Both the position numbers and the translations under genes were made by a program. The notes beneath the pieces were generated by a model that did not search any database, was not told the DNA's origin, and saw only the letters and a program-made list of their open reading frames with translations. Below are positions 46,425 through 58,600 of a stretch of DNA of 64,000 nucleotides, one piece after another (position 1 is the stretch's first letter; every line of letters starts with the position of its first letter). The stretch is from Pseudomonas veronii (GTDB lineage Bacteria > Pseudomonadota > Gammaproteobacteria > Pseudomonadales > Pseudomonadaceae): NCBI RefSeq assembly GCF_001439695.1, contig NZ_JYLL01000006.1, positions 1 to 64,000 on the forward strand. Reading direction: 5' to 3'.

Positions 46425-46530
46425 ATGTGGGAGGGGCGGTGCGACGATTCGACTTGCCCCCGATGGCAGTGTGTCAGTCACTACATGCATGACTGATCCA
46501 CCGCCATCGGGGGCAAGCCCCCTCCCACCT
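46425..46530. repeat. REPIN with an interrupted arm
   Basis: The right arm (CGGGGGCAAGCCCCCTCCCA) is intact. The left arm reads GTGGGAGGGG, then about 16 foreign bases (46437-46452), then CTTGCCCCCGATGG. It lies in the 442-base space between pdtA and the DUF772-like gene, a space in which I see no gene. Confidence 0.85.
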
Positions 46531-46581
46531 TCCAGCCGAGTTAGCCATGAAACACCAGCCTGCTATTAGGCCGCCGCGCCA

Positions 46582-46616
46582 ACAGCAAAAAAAACGGGGC
46601 AATCACTGATTGCCCC
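46582..46616 (-). terminator. Rho-independent terminator of the TpsA gene
   Basis: On the minus strand GGGGCAAT and ATTGCCCC pair around a five-base loop and are followed by GTTTTTTTTGC. It sits 27 bases after the tpsA stop. This makes the giant gene a separate transcript from the DUF772-like gene and pdtB, unless read-through occurs. Confidence 0.88.
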
Positions 46617-46642
46617 AAACGTACATCGAGAGGTCCTTCCAC

Positions 46643-49600
46643 CTACAACGTGATCTGCTTGCGCTCCTCATCCGTCAACCGCGCACGCGCCTGTTCGCTC
46701 AACGGCCCCGCGCCCAGCACCTGCACCGGGCTGTTGGGGTTGTACTCCGAGGTTTTCTGCTGTTCCTGCGGCTCGCGCTGCACCGGCTCGGAGCCAAAGC
46801 TCAACACTTCCACCGTCACGATCGACGCCCTGCCCTGCTTGGCCGCCGCCTGCTGGCTGCGCGCCGCGTCTTCCGCCGCCTGGGACGCCGCCGCCCCCGC
46901 CGCGCTGGCCGAGGTCATGGCGCCGGTATTGACGGTGGCCGTCACCGGCACCCCGGACGACTTGCCCTGGGTCTGGATGTTCGCCGCGTTGACCACATGC
47001 AAGGCGGCGATGTTGACGTTGCCCGAGACCCGAATGCCCGCCTCGCCCGCGTCGATGGTGCCGGCCGGAGCCAGCAGGTCGATGTCACCGGCCGGCACTT
47101 CGGCAATCGGTGCCAGGGTGGCAATACCGGCACCGGCGCTTGGCACACTGGGTGACAAGGTCACGTTGCCCCAGGTGTCATAGAGCCGCTTGGGCGGTGT
47201 GTACAGCACGGTGGTTTTCGAGCCACGGCCGGCGTTGATGTCGCCTTCGTTAGACCAGGCGAGAATCGCCCCGCCAAAGGTGGTCATGATCCGGCTCTGG
47301 CCAAGCAGGATGCTGCCCCGGGAATACAATTGAATATCCCCGGCACCCTGCGTGAGGACCCCGGCACTGGCCGGCGGCACGTTGCCTTCAATCCCGAACA
47401 CCTGCTGCCCGCCCGGGCTGAGCATCTGGATATTGCCGCCAAACAGGGTATGCACCCCGGCACCGCCGTACAGGGTGATGTCGCCGTTGTACACGATCGG
47501 GTTACCCGCCACGTCCTTGCTCGGCAACAGTGCGTTGATGGCCGCGCGGCTGCGGACAAAGCTACCGGAACGCGGGCCAGCGGCCAGGTTGTATTCGCGA
47601 CCACCTTCGCGCACTTCAGCGAAGTACACCGAACGGGCGAAGATGCGTTGCTGCTCGGGGCCCAAGCCTGCAAAGTACGCCCGCGCCTGCTCGGCATCGC
47701 CGCTGAAGGCGTAGCGCTCGTTGAGCCATTGCAACAGTTCGGCCTCGTAGGTTTTCGCCACCTTGCCGGCTTGCGCGGCCAGCGCGACACCCTCGACCGC
47801 CTGATTGGCGCGGTCCAGGTAGGGCGTGACGAACTTCAGGTAATCCAGGCCGTTGAGCCCGACCCCGGCTTCCAGCACGATGGATGCCCCCGGACGGGAG
47901 TCGCCCACCGCCACCGGTCCCAGGCTGGTGATGGATGCTTTGTCGGCCATCAACAGGTTGCGCCCGGCACTGACTTCCAGGGTGCCGGGGCCGGCGACGT
48001 TGAAGCTGCTGTAGAGAATGTCGCGCCCGGCGGAAACCACTGACACGTCCTCAGGGCGGCTGTGAACGAACAGGTTGCCGCGGCTTTCACCCAAGTAATC
48101 GCCGTTGTAACCCAACAGTTTAGGAAGCACCGTCGACGAGCCCATATCGGTACCTGAACTGACAATGTCGCGCCCCGCCCGCATCCAGACCGGGCCTGCG
48201 GACTCATAGCGGACCTGGCCTTGACGCGGGCTGCCGAATGTCAGGATCTCACCGCTGCGCAACCCTACGATGTCGCCCTGCTGGGCATAAAACCTGGCCG
48301 GCTCTGCCTGGGAAGCCGGACGCGCAAGATCAGTCGCGCTGCGGAAGGCGAACAAGGAAAGGTCGTCCTGTATCGCGTCACTGCCCAGGTTGTTGACGAC
48401 CAGGCTGAACCCGTTCCTGCCGACAAAGGCTGGCGCGAACGGCGTCGGTATAGCACCCTGGCTGTCACCCGACTGGTTGACCGCATAACCGCTGGCGTAA
48501 ATTGAGTCCCCGGCCAACATGGCCAATCGTCCTTTGCTCGACGGCGCCAATAACAGCGAATAAGCGGGATTGTTAGGCAGCGGGCCAGCACCCAGCGCGG
48601 ATGCGCCGAGATAAATACTGCCATTGGCTGCTACCACGCCGAGCTTGGAGGGGAAGATGAAACGCCCGTCCGAACTGGAGTAGTTTTGCTCGGGCAGAGG
48701 ATTCAGCTGGCCATTGGCGCTCAGCGACATGCTCTGCACGCTAGGCGTCAAACTGCCACCTGCGGAGAACAAGTCGATGGCGGTACGCTCGGTCCATAAT
48801 GAGAACCATGTGGTGCCATTGCCATAAGCGCTACCGTTGTAACTGAACGCTTGGGTATTTTCGGTAGAGACGCGTCCAGGGTCGCCGGTCCCCGCCAACA
48901 CCAGGTCACCTCGCGTCGACAGCGTGGCCGTGGCGTCGCCCAGCATCAAGGTGATCCCGCCCGTGGCCGTGCCCAGGCTTGCGGTGTACGGCGAGTAGGC
49001 TCGGCTTTCCTTGACATCCTGATCGTTACGCATACTGCCGTAGTTCAAGGCAATGCCCCCCAGGCTGCCTGCCTGCAGGTTCAAGGCGCCACGCAGGTTG
49101 GTCAGCACGCCATTGAGGCTGAGTGTTTGTGCCTTATAGTCGACTGATTGCAAGCTGGCGGTATTACTGCGGGTCGCACGAGCGTCCAGCCCAGGGTTCA
49201 AATCGCCTCCCATGCGTACATCCAGGTCGCCGCCCCCCGTCAACAGCAATTGACCGTCCACCACCCGCCCGGTACTCCCCACTGCCAACACCAGGCCTTC
49301 ACTGCGCGGTGCTCTCAAGCCATCCACGGAGCCACGGCGCGTCTGCATGCCACCATCGCTGCCCAGGTCCAGGGTCAGATTGCCGCCGCCCAGCGTGCCG
49401 ACACCGGTGAACCCCACCAGGCGTGGCAGCTGGTCTATCTGTGCAGCGTCGTCAAAATACCGGTTGGCAGTGCCGCTTTTGCCCTTTATATAAGTGCCAA
49501 AGTTGATCCACCAACTGGTCGGTATCGGGGTGACACCCGCCGTGCTGCCTGTGCCTTGGCGCCACAACCAGTTGCCCAGGTTCGCACTGTTGAGTTGGCT

Positions 49601-52600
49601 GCGACCGTCATTGTCCATTGGCCTATCTTGCATCGACGTCCAGACAGCGCCCGTCAGGCTACCGCCGGTGCGCAGCAACACGTTGCCGCCGCCGTCGGGG
49701 TACCAGGCGGCGTAAGGGCTGGCGCTGCTTTCATCGACCAAGGCTTCATACGCCTTGGCCGCGCTGCCCAGCACCGTCCCATCCTCAGCGGTGACGCGAG
49801 CCTGGTTGAAGTCGGCGGCGGCACCACCTGCGCGAGACGCGCTGGACGCCCCTGCGGTGTACACGCCGTAGGGCGATTGCATTGAGACGTTGCCCGCAGC
49901 GATCAGATCCAGATCACCGGTGCCGGTGCGCAGCACACTGAAATGCTGACTCACGGGTGAAACCAGTTTGACCGGACCGACGATCACCTGTTCAGGGATT
50001 GCTGGAGTGGGTTCGCCCAAGGAAACGCACAGATCTGCGTCGCACATACTTTCGTTTTCGGGTGACACCGGCGCCCCGGGAGTAAAGCCAAACAACTCGG
50101 CTAAGTCGCTCCACACGTAGTTGACGCGCACGCACAAGTCCGGGCAAGAAGCCCACTCGGACTCCAGCACCGGAGTACCCGCCGTGACGCCGAACAGCTC
50201 GGCGGCAAAGTCACTCCAGTACCAGGCGCCGCCTGGCCGGGCCGGTTGCCCCGGGATGATGGTTTTACTGTGAGTCTCGTAAATGCCGTAGTGCGTGTCC
50301 GCCAGGGTCAGGTCGCCGGCAAAGGCCGGCTGGATAGAACGCGTGTCGGCCGCCTGGGTATCAGCACCGGACACCAGACGCAACGACCACGACTGCGAGC
50401 CTTCGGCCAACATCGGCGCCACAGCCCAGTTCTGGCGTGCCGTGGCGCCGGTCACGGTGCGCAACGGCACCGATATCGCGCCGTTCGGCAGTTTGACGTC
50501 CGTGCCATAAGGAATCAGCGCGCCAACCTTGAGAGCCAGGTTCACAGCCAGCAAAACACCGTCGGTCGCACTGCCGATCAGCACCCCTCGGCTGGGTAAC
50601 GGCACGCCGGCCGGCCAGGTCATCGCGCGCAGGGCGGCAGCGCCCGCCAATACGGTGCCGGCGTCCAGTCGTGTACCGGCAGCGAGCACCACAGGTTGTT
50701 GCAACAACGTGCCGGCGGCATACAGCAGGTTGCCGGCGCTGTCGCGCACCGCCGCGCTCAACACGGTATTGGCCGGCAGGGTCAGTGGCGCATCGAGGAT
50801 GCCCTGCGTCGGCAGCACAGTGCCTTGCGCCAGCGTGGTGGCCTGGATCGGTAACGAGTAGTTGAGGGTCTTGCCAGTGGGGAATGCACTGCCCTCTGCC
50901 AGCACCACACCAGGGCCGGGCACGATCACATCGCTGCCGAACCCTTGCAGGCCGGGGGTCAGCACCCAGCCGTTGTCGTCCGGGGTGGGCGGCGGCGGGG
51001 CAAAACCGTCGTTGATGCTGCCGTAGACGTCCAGGTTGCCACCGGCACGCACCACCAGGCTGCCGACCTCGCCAGAACCATACACCAACGTCTTCGGCGT
51101 ATTGCGGTTGAGGCTGGCATAGCGCATGCCCGACAGGTCCAGGTCGCCACTGACCACCAGATCGCCTTCGGCGACGATTTCCACGCCTGGGCGCAGGTGG
51201 AAGGCGTCGGCGTAGCGGCTGTTGTTCAAGCCCGCCAGCTTGCCTTGCGTCAACCCGAGGTTGTTCAAGGCATTGTTGATAAAGGTTTCACTGAGCGCGT
51301 GTTTTTTATTCAGATAATCCTGATCGATCACCTGATACGGCCGGCCACTGGCCGACGGCTCAACGCCGGGCGGCGCATCGGTGTAACGGGCAACGGCGTT
51401 CAGCGCGATGGAGCGAGCGCCAAGGATATCGACGCGCCCGCGCGCATCGATGGCCACATCATTGGCATTCAGCCGGGGGGCATTCAGTTCCAGGGTGCCA
51501 CGGGCCAGGCCGTCGTATTGCCCCGGGCCACGGCCCAGGACCGCAGCCGTGCCGTGGCGCACGTCGATACGCGCGCCATCGGCCAAGGTCAATTGACCGT
51601 CACCGCTGTTGAGTTCAACCATCGCCCGGTTCGGCGCATCGATGATTTTGCCGTAGCTGTCGACCCGCAACGCCGTACCGTGGGCATCCAGCACCGCACT
51701 GCCGGCGAGGGTCAGACCCTGCTTGCCGGCCAGGCGGATACTGCCGACCCGCTCACCACTGGCGTCGATAGTGCCCACCACCGTCAAACTGCCGTTATCC
51801 ACCGAGACGTTGACCTGATTGGCCTTGAGTTCATCACCGATAACCAGGTTGCCCTGCTTGAGCTGGAAGCTGCGCGAACCCCACACCTGTCCCTGGTTCA
51901 AGCGTTGGTTCAACGCGGCGAAATCCCCCATCTGCTGCGCACGAATGTCCACCCCGCCCGCCTGGTACGGTACCAGGGTGCCACCGGCATCGTAATAGCC
52001 GCTGCTACCGGCGCGGATCTGCCCTTGCAAGTCGACCTGCCCTGCTCCGGCGTCCACCGCCACGGCTTTGAGCAGGCCACCTTGGTTGTATCGGGCTGAC
52101 AGGTCGACGAGCGCACCTGCCGCCTGATAAATGTTGCCGTGGCGGCTTTCCAGGCTGACGTCACCGCCCCAGCTGTATTTGCTCACGTCGTTGTTCCGCA
52201 CGGTGCGACCACTGAGGTCCAGACGCGAAGAGGCGCCCAGGGTCAGCGCTTCATCGGCGCTGAGGGTCAGCTTGCCGCTGGGCAACACCACCGCCGTATC
52301 GACCGCCACGCTGCGCCCGGACAGCAATAACTCGGCGCCCAACGCGTCGATGGCCGTCGCATCCGCCGGGGCCGCACCGTTGGCCGGGGCCACTACGGTC
52401 ACTGCGCCACCGGCGGTGATCCGGTTGACCGAACCGGCTTCACCGGTCAACAGCGGCGCGGTGATGGTCAAGTTGCCGCCACTGTAGGCAAAGCCCTTGC
52501 CCGCTTCATAAGCGCCCTGGGACTGATGCACCGCCAGGCTGCCTTTGTGGTTGGCCGTAATGCGTTCGTCGGCGTTGAGGTGGACATTGGCAAAGCCCAG

Positions 52601-55600
52601 GGTCATGCGGCCATTCTCGGTCAGGCCATCGGGCTGGGCATTGCGGCCATAGCCAAATTCGATGCGCCGAGCCTGCAGCTCCAGGGTGCCGCTGCCGGTG
52701 CCCGCACCTTGGTTGATCACGGCCGGCGGCGCACTGGTATCGCCTCCCCACACCAAGGTGCCGGTCTGGATCAACGCCACATCCGCCGCGTTGCCATAGC
52801 CATAGATCGCCGGAGTCGTCAGTAACAGTTCATCCAGCAGTGACTTACCCGAGCTGTCGAGGGTGCTCAGGGTGGCGCTGCCATAGAAGTTCAAGGATTG
52901 CCCAGCTGTCAGTGCCAGGCTTTTCAGGGCCGGTGCGCCGCGTGAGGTATCGCCGCGCAACAGGCGATCCATCACTTGCTGATTGAGGGTCAAGCCCGAC
53001 GGCAACACGCCGCGCGCGGCGGCCTCAGCCAACGCCTCCGGGCTGCCGACGTTGATCCCACCCACCGCCAGCGCCAGATGACGGGTGCCGTAGCGCACAC
53101 CGTCACCCAAGGCAAAGCGGTTGGTGGTGGCAAAGGCAATCGAGCCCTCGGAATACAGTGACGTTTCACCGCTGCAAGCCCCTGGATTGCACTGGCCGAT
53201 CAGGATGCTGCCTGGTCCTCTATTATTGTCGCCAGCGGTTGGGGCCAGCATCTGCAAGCGCCCATTGGACACTGCCAGGACACTATGAGCGCCTGGTCGA
53301 TAGATAAAACCATCATCCGAGTCATAGGCAGCCTTGCCGAGCCCCAGGGTGTTGATCGACGCACCTTGTTCGATCTCAATGGCGCCCGAGGACGTACCCG
53401 TCATCAAGAACACTTCCGGCGCCGCCAAGCTCGCACCTTGACGCACAACCACCGAGTTCGCGCTGGATCCTGTGTCGAACCCGACAAAATTACCACCCTG
53501 GCCGTACATCACCGTCGTCAAGCCGCCCACCACCAAACGGGCGGCCCCCAAGGCATTCAAATCGCTGGCGCGTACCGCCACTGTCGACGGCGTGGTACTG
53601 GCTTGGGCAGTGTCAGAAATCACCTCGATAGCGTCGCCCTGCACCGTTACAGTGGCACCGAATCCACCCTCCGCGGGTTTAAAACGCCCCTCGCCATCAA
53701 AGGTGAACCCCACGTCTTTTTGACCGGCGATCAGTTGCAACTTCAGGGTTTTGGCGTCGGCTTCAAGGGCCGCACGCGGGACGCCCAGGCGCGCAGCGTC
53801 AGCGCGCACGAAGTCTGCGTAACGGGTTTCGTTGTACTGGGAATACCGGCGCAATACCGCCGCCGGCGTGACGATCACCTGGCTCGACAGGCTGTCGCGA
53901 ATGCCGGTGTGGGCAATCGACAGGAAGCCCTCGGTTGACCAGGAACCGTTATTCATGGCCGAAGCGTTCGGCATCGAACCTGCGGCAAACGCCGTTGCCA
54001 AGCCGTTGATCTCGACCCGAAACGCCCCCGGCAACAAGGCGTAACTAGACGGCAGCAAGGTGTAGGTCCCCGCCGGCAAGCCTGGAACCCCGGCACCGAT
54101 ACTGATTTGTTGCCCCACCAGCGGCTGGGTCGCACCCGGCTCGCCACCGCTGGGCGCGACTCCCGGCTGGGCGCCGGGAACAATCGCATAGATCGGGTTG
54201 GTAGCCAGCCCCGGCAAGGTAAAGCGCCCGTCCGCACCGATTTGCACCAACGGGTTGTAGCGCGCATCGGTGGAGCCGCCGCGCCCGGAGACAAACGCCG
54301 CGCCGAGCAACTCGCCGCCACCGGCAAGGTCCAGCACCGCGCCCTGCTGCACATTCAGCGAGCGCCCGACCAATTGCATACCAACGGCCAGACTGCCCGT
54401 GTTATAGGTGCCGCCGACGCCCAGCAACTCCACCTGTTTGCCGTTGTACTGCCAGGTCACGCCGTCGACTGTCCCGCCATACGGCAGCACCAGGCCACCG
54501 GCGCTGACGGAGGTCAGGCTGCCAGGCAACAGGTTGATCACTTTGGTGGAACGGACGATGCCGCCATCCATGCCCAGGGTCAGCACGCCCATGGGCGCCC
54601 GTAACACGCCGCCTTGTTCGATGGTCGAGGCACTCAGCAGTAAGCTGCCAAACACTGAATAAGGTTGCGCCGGGGCCTCACTGCCGACCCGGCCGATGCG
54701 CAAGGTGCGTGTCGGGTCAAAGTCGCTGTTGGGCCCCGTGTAGCCGGCCGTGACCTCGGCAACGGCCCCCGTAGCCGGGTAAATCTGCGCCGCCGTCAGG
54801 CTCAAGTCGGCCTGGGTGGTCAAGGCGGTTTTAGTATTGTTCGCGCTGCGGGCCAGAAAGCGCATATCCCCCAGGCTGACCAACTGGGCCTGATCGAAGG
54901 CGCGTCGGTCAATGCCGTTGGCCAACGCCTTGGAGCGCTCGGCATGGGCACCGAAGTTGAGGCTATCACGCACATCCAGTACGTTTGCCGCTTCAACCCT
55001 CAAGAGCCCGGCTGTACCCTGCGTGGAAACGCCACCCTGGACCGTCGGACGAACGGCGCCGTCGCTGCCCTGGCTGTTGTTGCCAACCCCGGCCAGGCGT
55101 ACATAAGGCGCCGCCAGGAGCACCTGGGACTGTCGGGGCGCGCCATCCGTCAACGCCATGGCCCCGGAATACAGGCTCAGGCTCTGCCCCAGACGCAGGG
55201 ACACGTCACCGTCGAAGCTGATCAGACCATTGCTCAACAGCGACAGGTTATCGAAGCCGCCGGCGTCGACCTGGCTGACCGTAAGCCGGCCATGACCGTA
55301 GACCAGGCTGCCCGCGGCCGATTCGGGGGTGCTGCCGGCGGGCAATGGCACGCCCGGATCGGCGGCACTGACAATCAATTCACGGGCTTGCCGCACGCGA
55401 GCCGCGGCCGATTCGGCGTACAGCGGCGTTTCCAAGGCCAGGCTCAGGGAACCACCCGCCGCACCGGCACCACCGCTGCCGGCCTTGAGCGTACCGTCGA
55501 GGTACACGCCGGTGTTGGATGCCAGGGAGATGTTGCCGCCACGGCTGGCGATCACGCTCGGGCCGGCACCGTCCAGGTCCAGCACCGCCTGGCTGCCGGA

Positions 55601-58600
55601 AGCGTCAAGGCGCGCGCCTTCGCGCACCACCACAAACAAGTTGGCGGCGGAGGCGATCCCAGTGGCCGGGTCGATCACCCCGCCAATCACGATAGTGCCG
55701 CCCTGGCCGACCGTACCGTAGCGCCGGCCGAGACTGTCCACTGCGGTGAACGCCCGCCCGGCCACGTCCAGTACTGCGTGTTCACCGATCCAGATCGAAC
55801 GGCCATGGCCCTGGTTTTCAACGCCATCGGCCACGTTGGGTTGCACGCTGACAGCGCCCAGCGTGATGCTGCCACCCCAGGCATTCAGGCTGCCATCCAC
55901 GGTCAACTGGCCGATGCTGCGTAGACTGATCGCTTGACCCGGATCAACCTCAATCCGCGCGCCCTGGCCGATGCGCAGTTGCGCCGACGCCATCTGCGCC
56001 GCTGTCGACAACAACGTACCGGCTTGCAAGCTCACACTCGCGCCTTTGCGGGGGGTCAACAGGCCCTTGGTGGGGTTTTCCTGATACTGCGGCGGAGTCC
56101 AGATCTCCAGCGCAGTGCGTGGCGCTGCACCGCTCGCCACGCTTTGTGCGTTGTCATTGAGGCGGTACACCGGGGTTGTCACGGCAAGCTGGGTGCCATC
56201 GGCGACCACCAGACCTTCATTGCCCGTGATGTCATAGGCGCCAAAGCCCTTATTGAAGAACCCACTGCCGAGCTGCAACGTCCCGGTACCTGGGGCAACC
56301 GCCGAATCGCTGATCAGCACCTGGCCGGCCTGCACACTCAGGCGCCCGCCGCCATTGACCCCGTACCCGAGCAACTCACCGTCGAGGGCCAGGCTGCCTC
56401 GGCTGTCGCCACTATTGGCGTTGGCCGCGAGCGTCAGGTCACCACCCTTGCCGCCAGTGAGCTGGCCCTTGGCATCCAGGGCTGCGCCGGATGACACGTC
56501 GACCTGGCTACCTGCCGTCAGGGTCATATCACCGCTACTGCGCAACGCCACGCTGCCGCCGTTGAGATAGGGCAAACGGCTGCCATCGCCGGTGCCCAGC
56601 CGCTGATTGCTCCACAAGCCGCTGGCATCCAGGGACACGCCATTGTTCACCGTCAGGCTGCCACGCCCGCCGAGGGTCACATCGACTTTGCCGGCGGGGG
56701 TGATCTGCGTTTGTACGTTACCCAACTGCAGGCTGCCGGAATGCGCGGTCAGGTTGGCATTGACCTCGATTTTCGGAGCAAACAGGGTGATGTCGCCGGC
56801 TGCGGCCACCTCCAGCGCACTGTTGACCAGAATCGAACCGGTGCTGGCGATTTTGATCGCGCCCAGCTCCGTCGCGTTCAAGGCATCGGTGTCCAGATAG
56901 AGCGTGGACACCCGATCAGCCGGCAGTGCGGTGGTCAAGTCCAGACCTGCGGCGATAGCCGCCGCCCGCTGCCCGAGCACGACGTTTTTCACGGTGCCGG
57001 CATCCGCCCCCAGGGCGTACTGCAACGTGGCGCTGTCCTTGACGTAATACGGCACGTAACTACCGACCACGAATTGGGCACCGCGGGCCACGGCTTTTTG
57101 CGATTGCAAATAACCGTCCAGGCCTTTTTGCGCGGCCTGGGTCTGGCGTTCGCCCTGATAGGTGTCACCCACAACCTGGCCCTCCAGAACCGCACTGGCG
57201 GTACTGACGACCAAGCGTCCGGCATCGCGCCCCACGGTGTAGGCACCTTCTGAACGCTCACGCGGGGCGATCAAAGGGTTGTAGTAATACTCGGTCACGC
57301 CCCAGCGCTGGCTGTGGTCTTCATAGCCTTTGTAAATCCCGCTGTAGAGCAAGTCCCCCGGCGCGGTGGACAGTTCATACAAACGCCCGTCCGGCCCTTT
57401 GAGCCAGGTTTGCTGGACCTTGCCCGCCTGCACATCGAGGGTGCCGCCGGACAGGTTGATCTGCGAACCCTGTTGGGTCACCACGTCCTTACCGCTGAAG
57501 GTCACCGTACCGCCCTGGGCCATCCACTCGCCAATGCCGTGGTTACGGGTGCCCAAATAACCGCCCACTTCCAGCAGGCCGCCTGCGGTGTACCAGCGGT
57601 CGGTGGCATAGCCATTGGTGCCAGCCGCGACAAAAATCAAGTCGCGGACATCCACCCACACATCGTTGTTATTCAGGGACTTGTCGTCGCGATTGACCGC
57701 CGCATCGCGCTGCTCGTTGCCTTGGATATTGACCTTGACGCTATTGGACGCCATCGACACCTTGACCCCGGTGGCGCCGGACACGTCGATCACCGCGCCG
57801 TCGCGCACCAGGGTGCGCTGCGCAGCCTTGATACCGACTTGGCCGCCAGTGGCCAGGGTCACGGAACCGCTGCGAAAATCCACCGTGCCGTCGCTGGTGA
57901 TTTCCACCAGGGACTGGTCACGGCGGTAGGTATCGGCCGGCACAATGTTGCCGTTCTGATCGAGCGACGGCGTCATCAGCCCGGCGCGCTGGCTGTCGAG
58001 GGCGCTGCTGCTGTCGAGCAAAATCGCGCTGAGGCTGCCCTCGCCCAGGGTCACGCTAGCGTTGTTGCCCGTGCCCTTTACATGCAGGGTACCCCGGGCT
58101 TCCACCGACGAACTGGCGAGTAACACACCGTTTTGCAACACCTGCTGGCCAGCCAGGGTGATGTCACCGGTAGAGGCCTGAATCAGCCCGCTGTTGCTGA
58201 CCTTGCCGCTGCCGGTGACGCTGACTTCATTGCCCCGCGTGGTGGACGCAACATTGCCATCGGTGCTGTAGCCCTTCTTGATCACAAAGCTGTCGCCCGC
58301 CGCCAGGGTGGTCTGGCCTCGCGCGGTGGAAATGGTCCCGGCGTTCTCCACCTCTTTGCCGAGCAACAGCACATAACCGCCGCCCGCAGTGGAGGTGGCG
58401 GGCACCTGGGTCTGGATCTGCGCACCACGCTCGACCGTCACCTTGCCGGCGGCCTGGGTGAAACCGGGCGCGCTGTTGCTTGAACTGTACAGCCCCTTGG
58501 CGGTGAATTGCTCATCGCTGAAGCCCGTGGCGGCAGCCACCAGGTTGCGCACGTTGACCTGGCTGCTGCCGCTGAACACGACGCCGTTGCTGTTGAGGAT

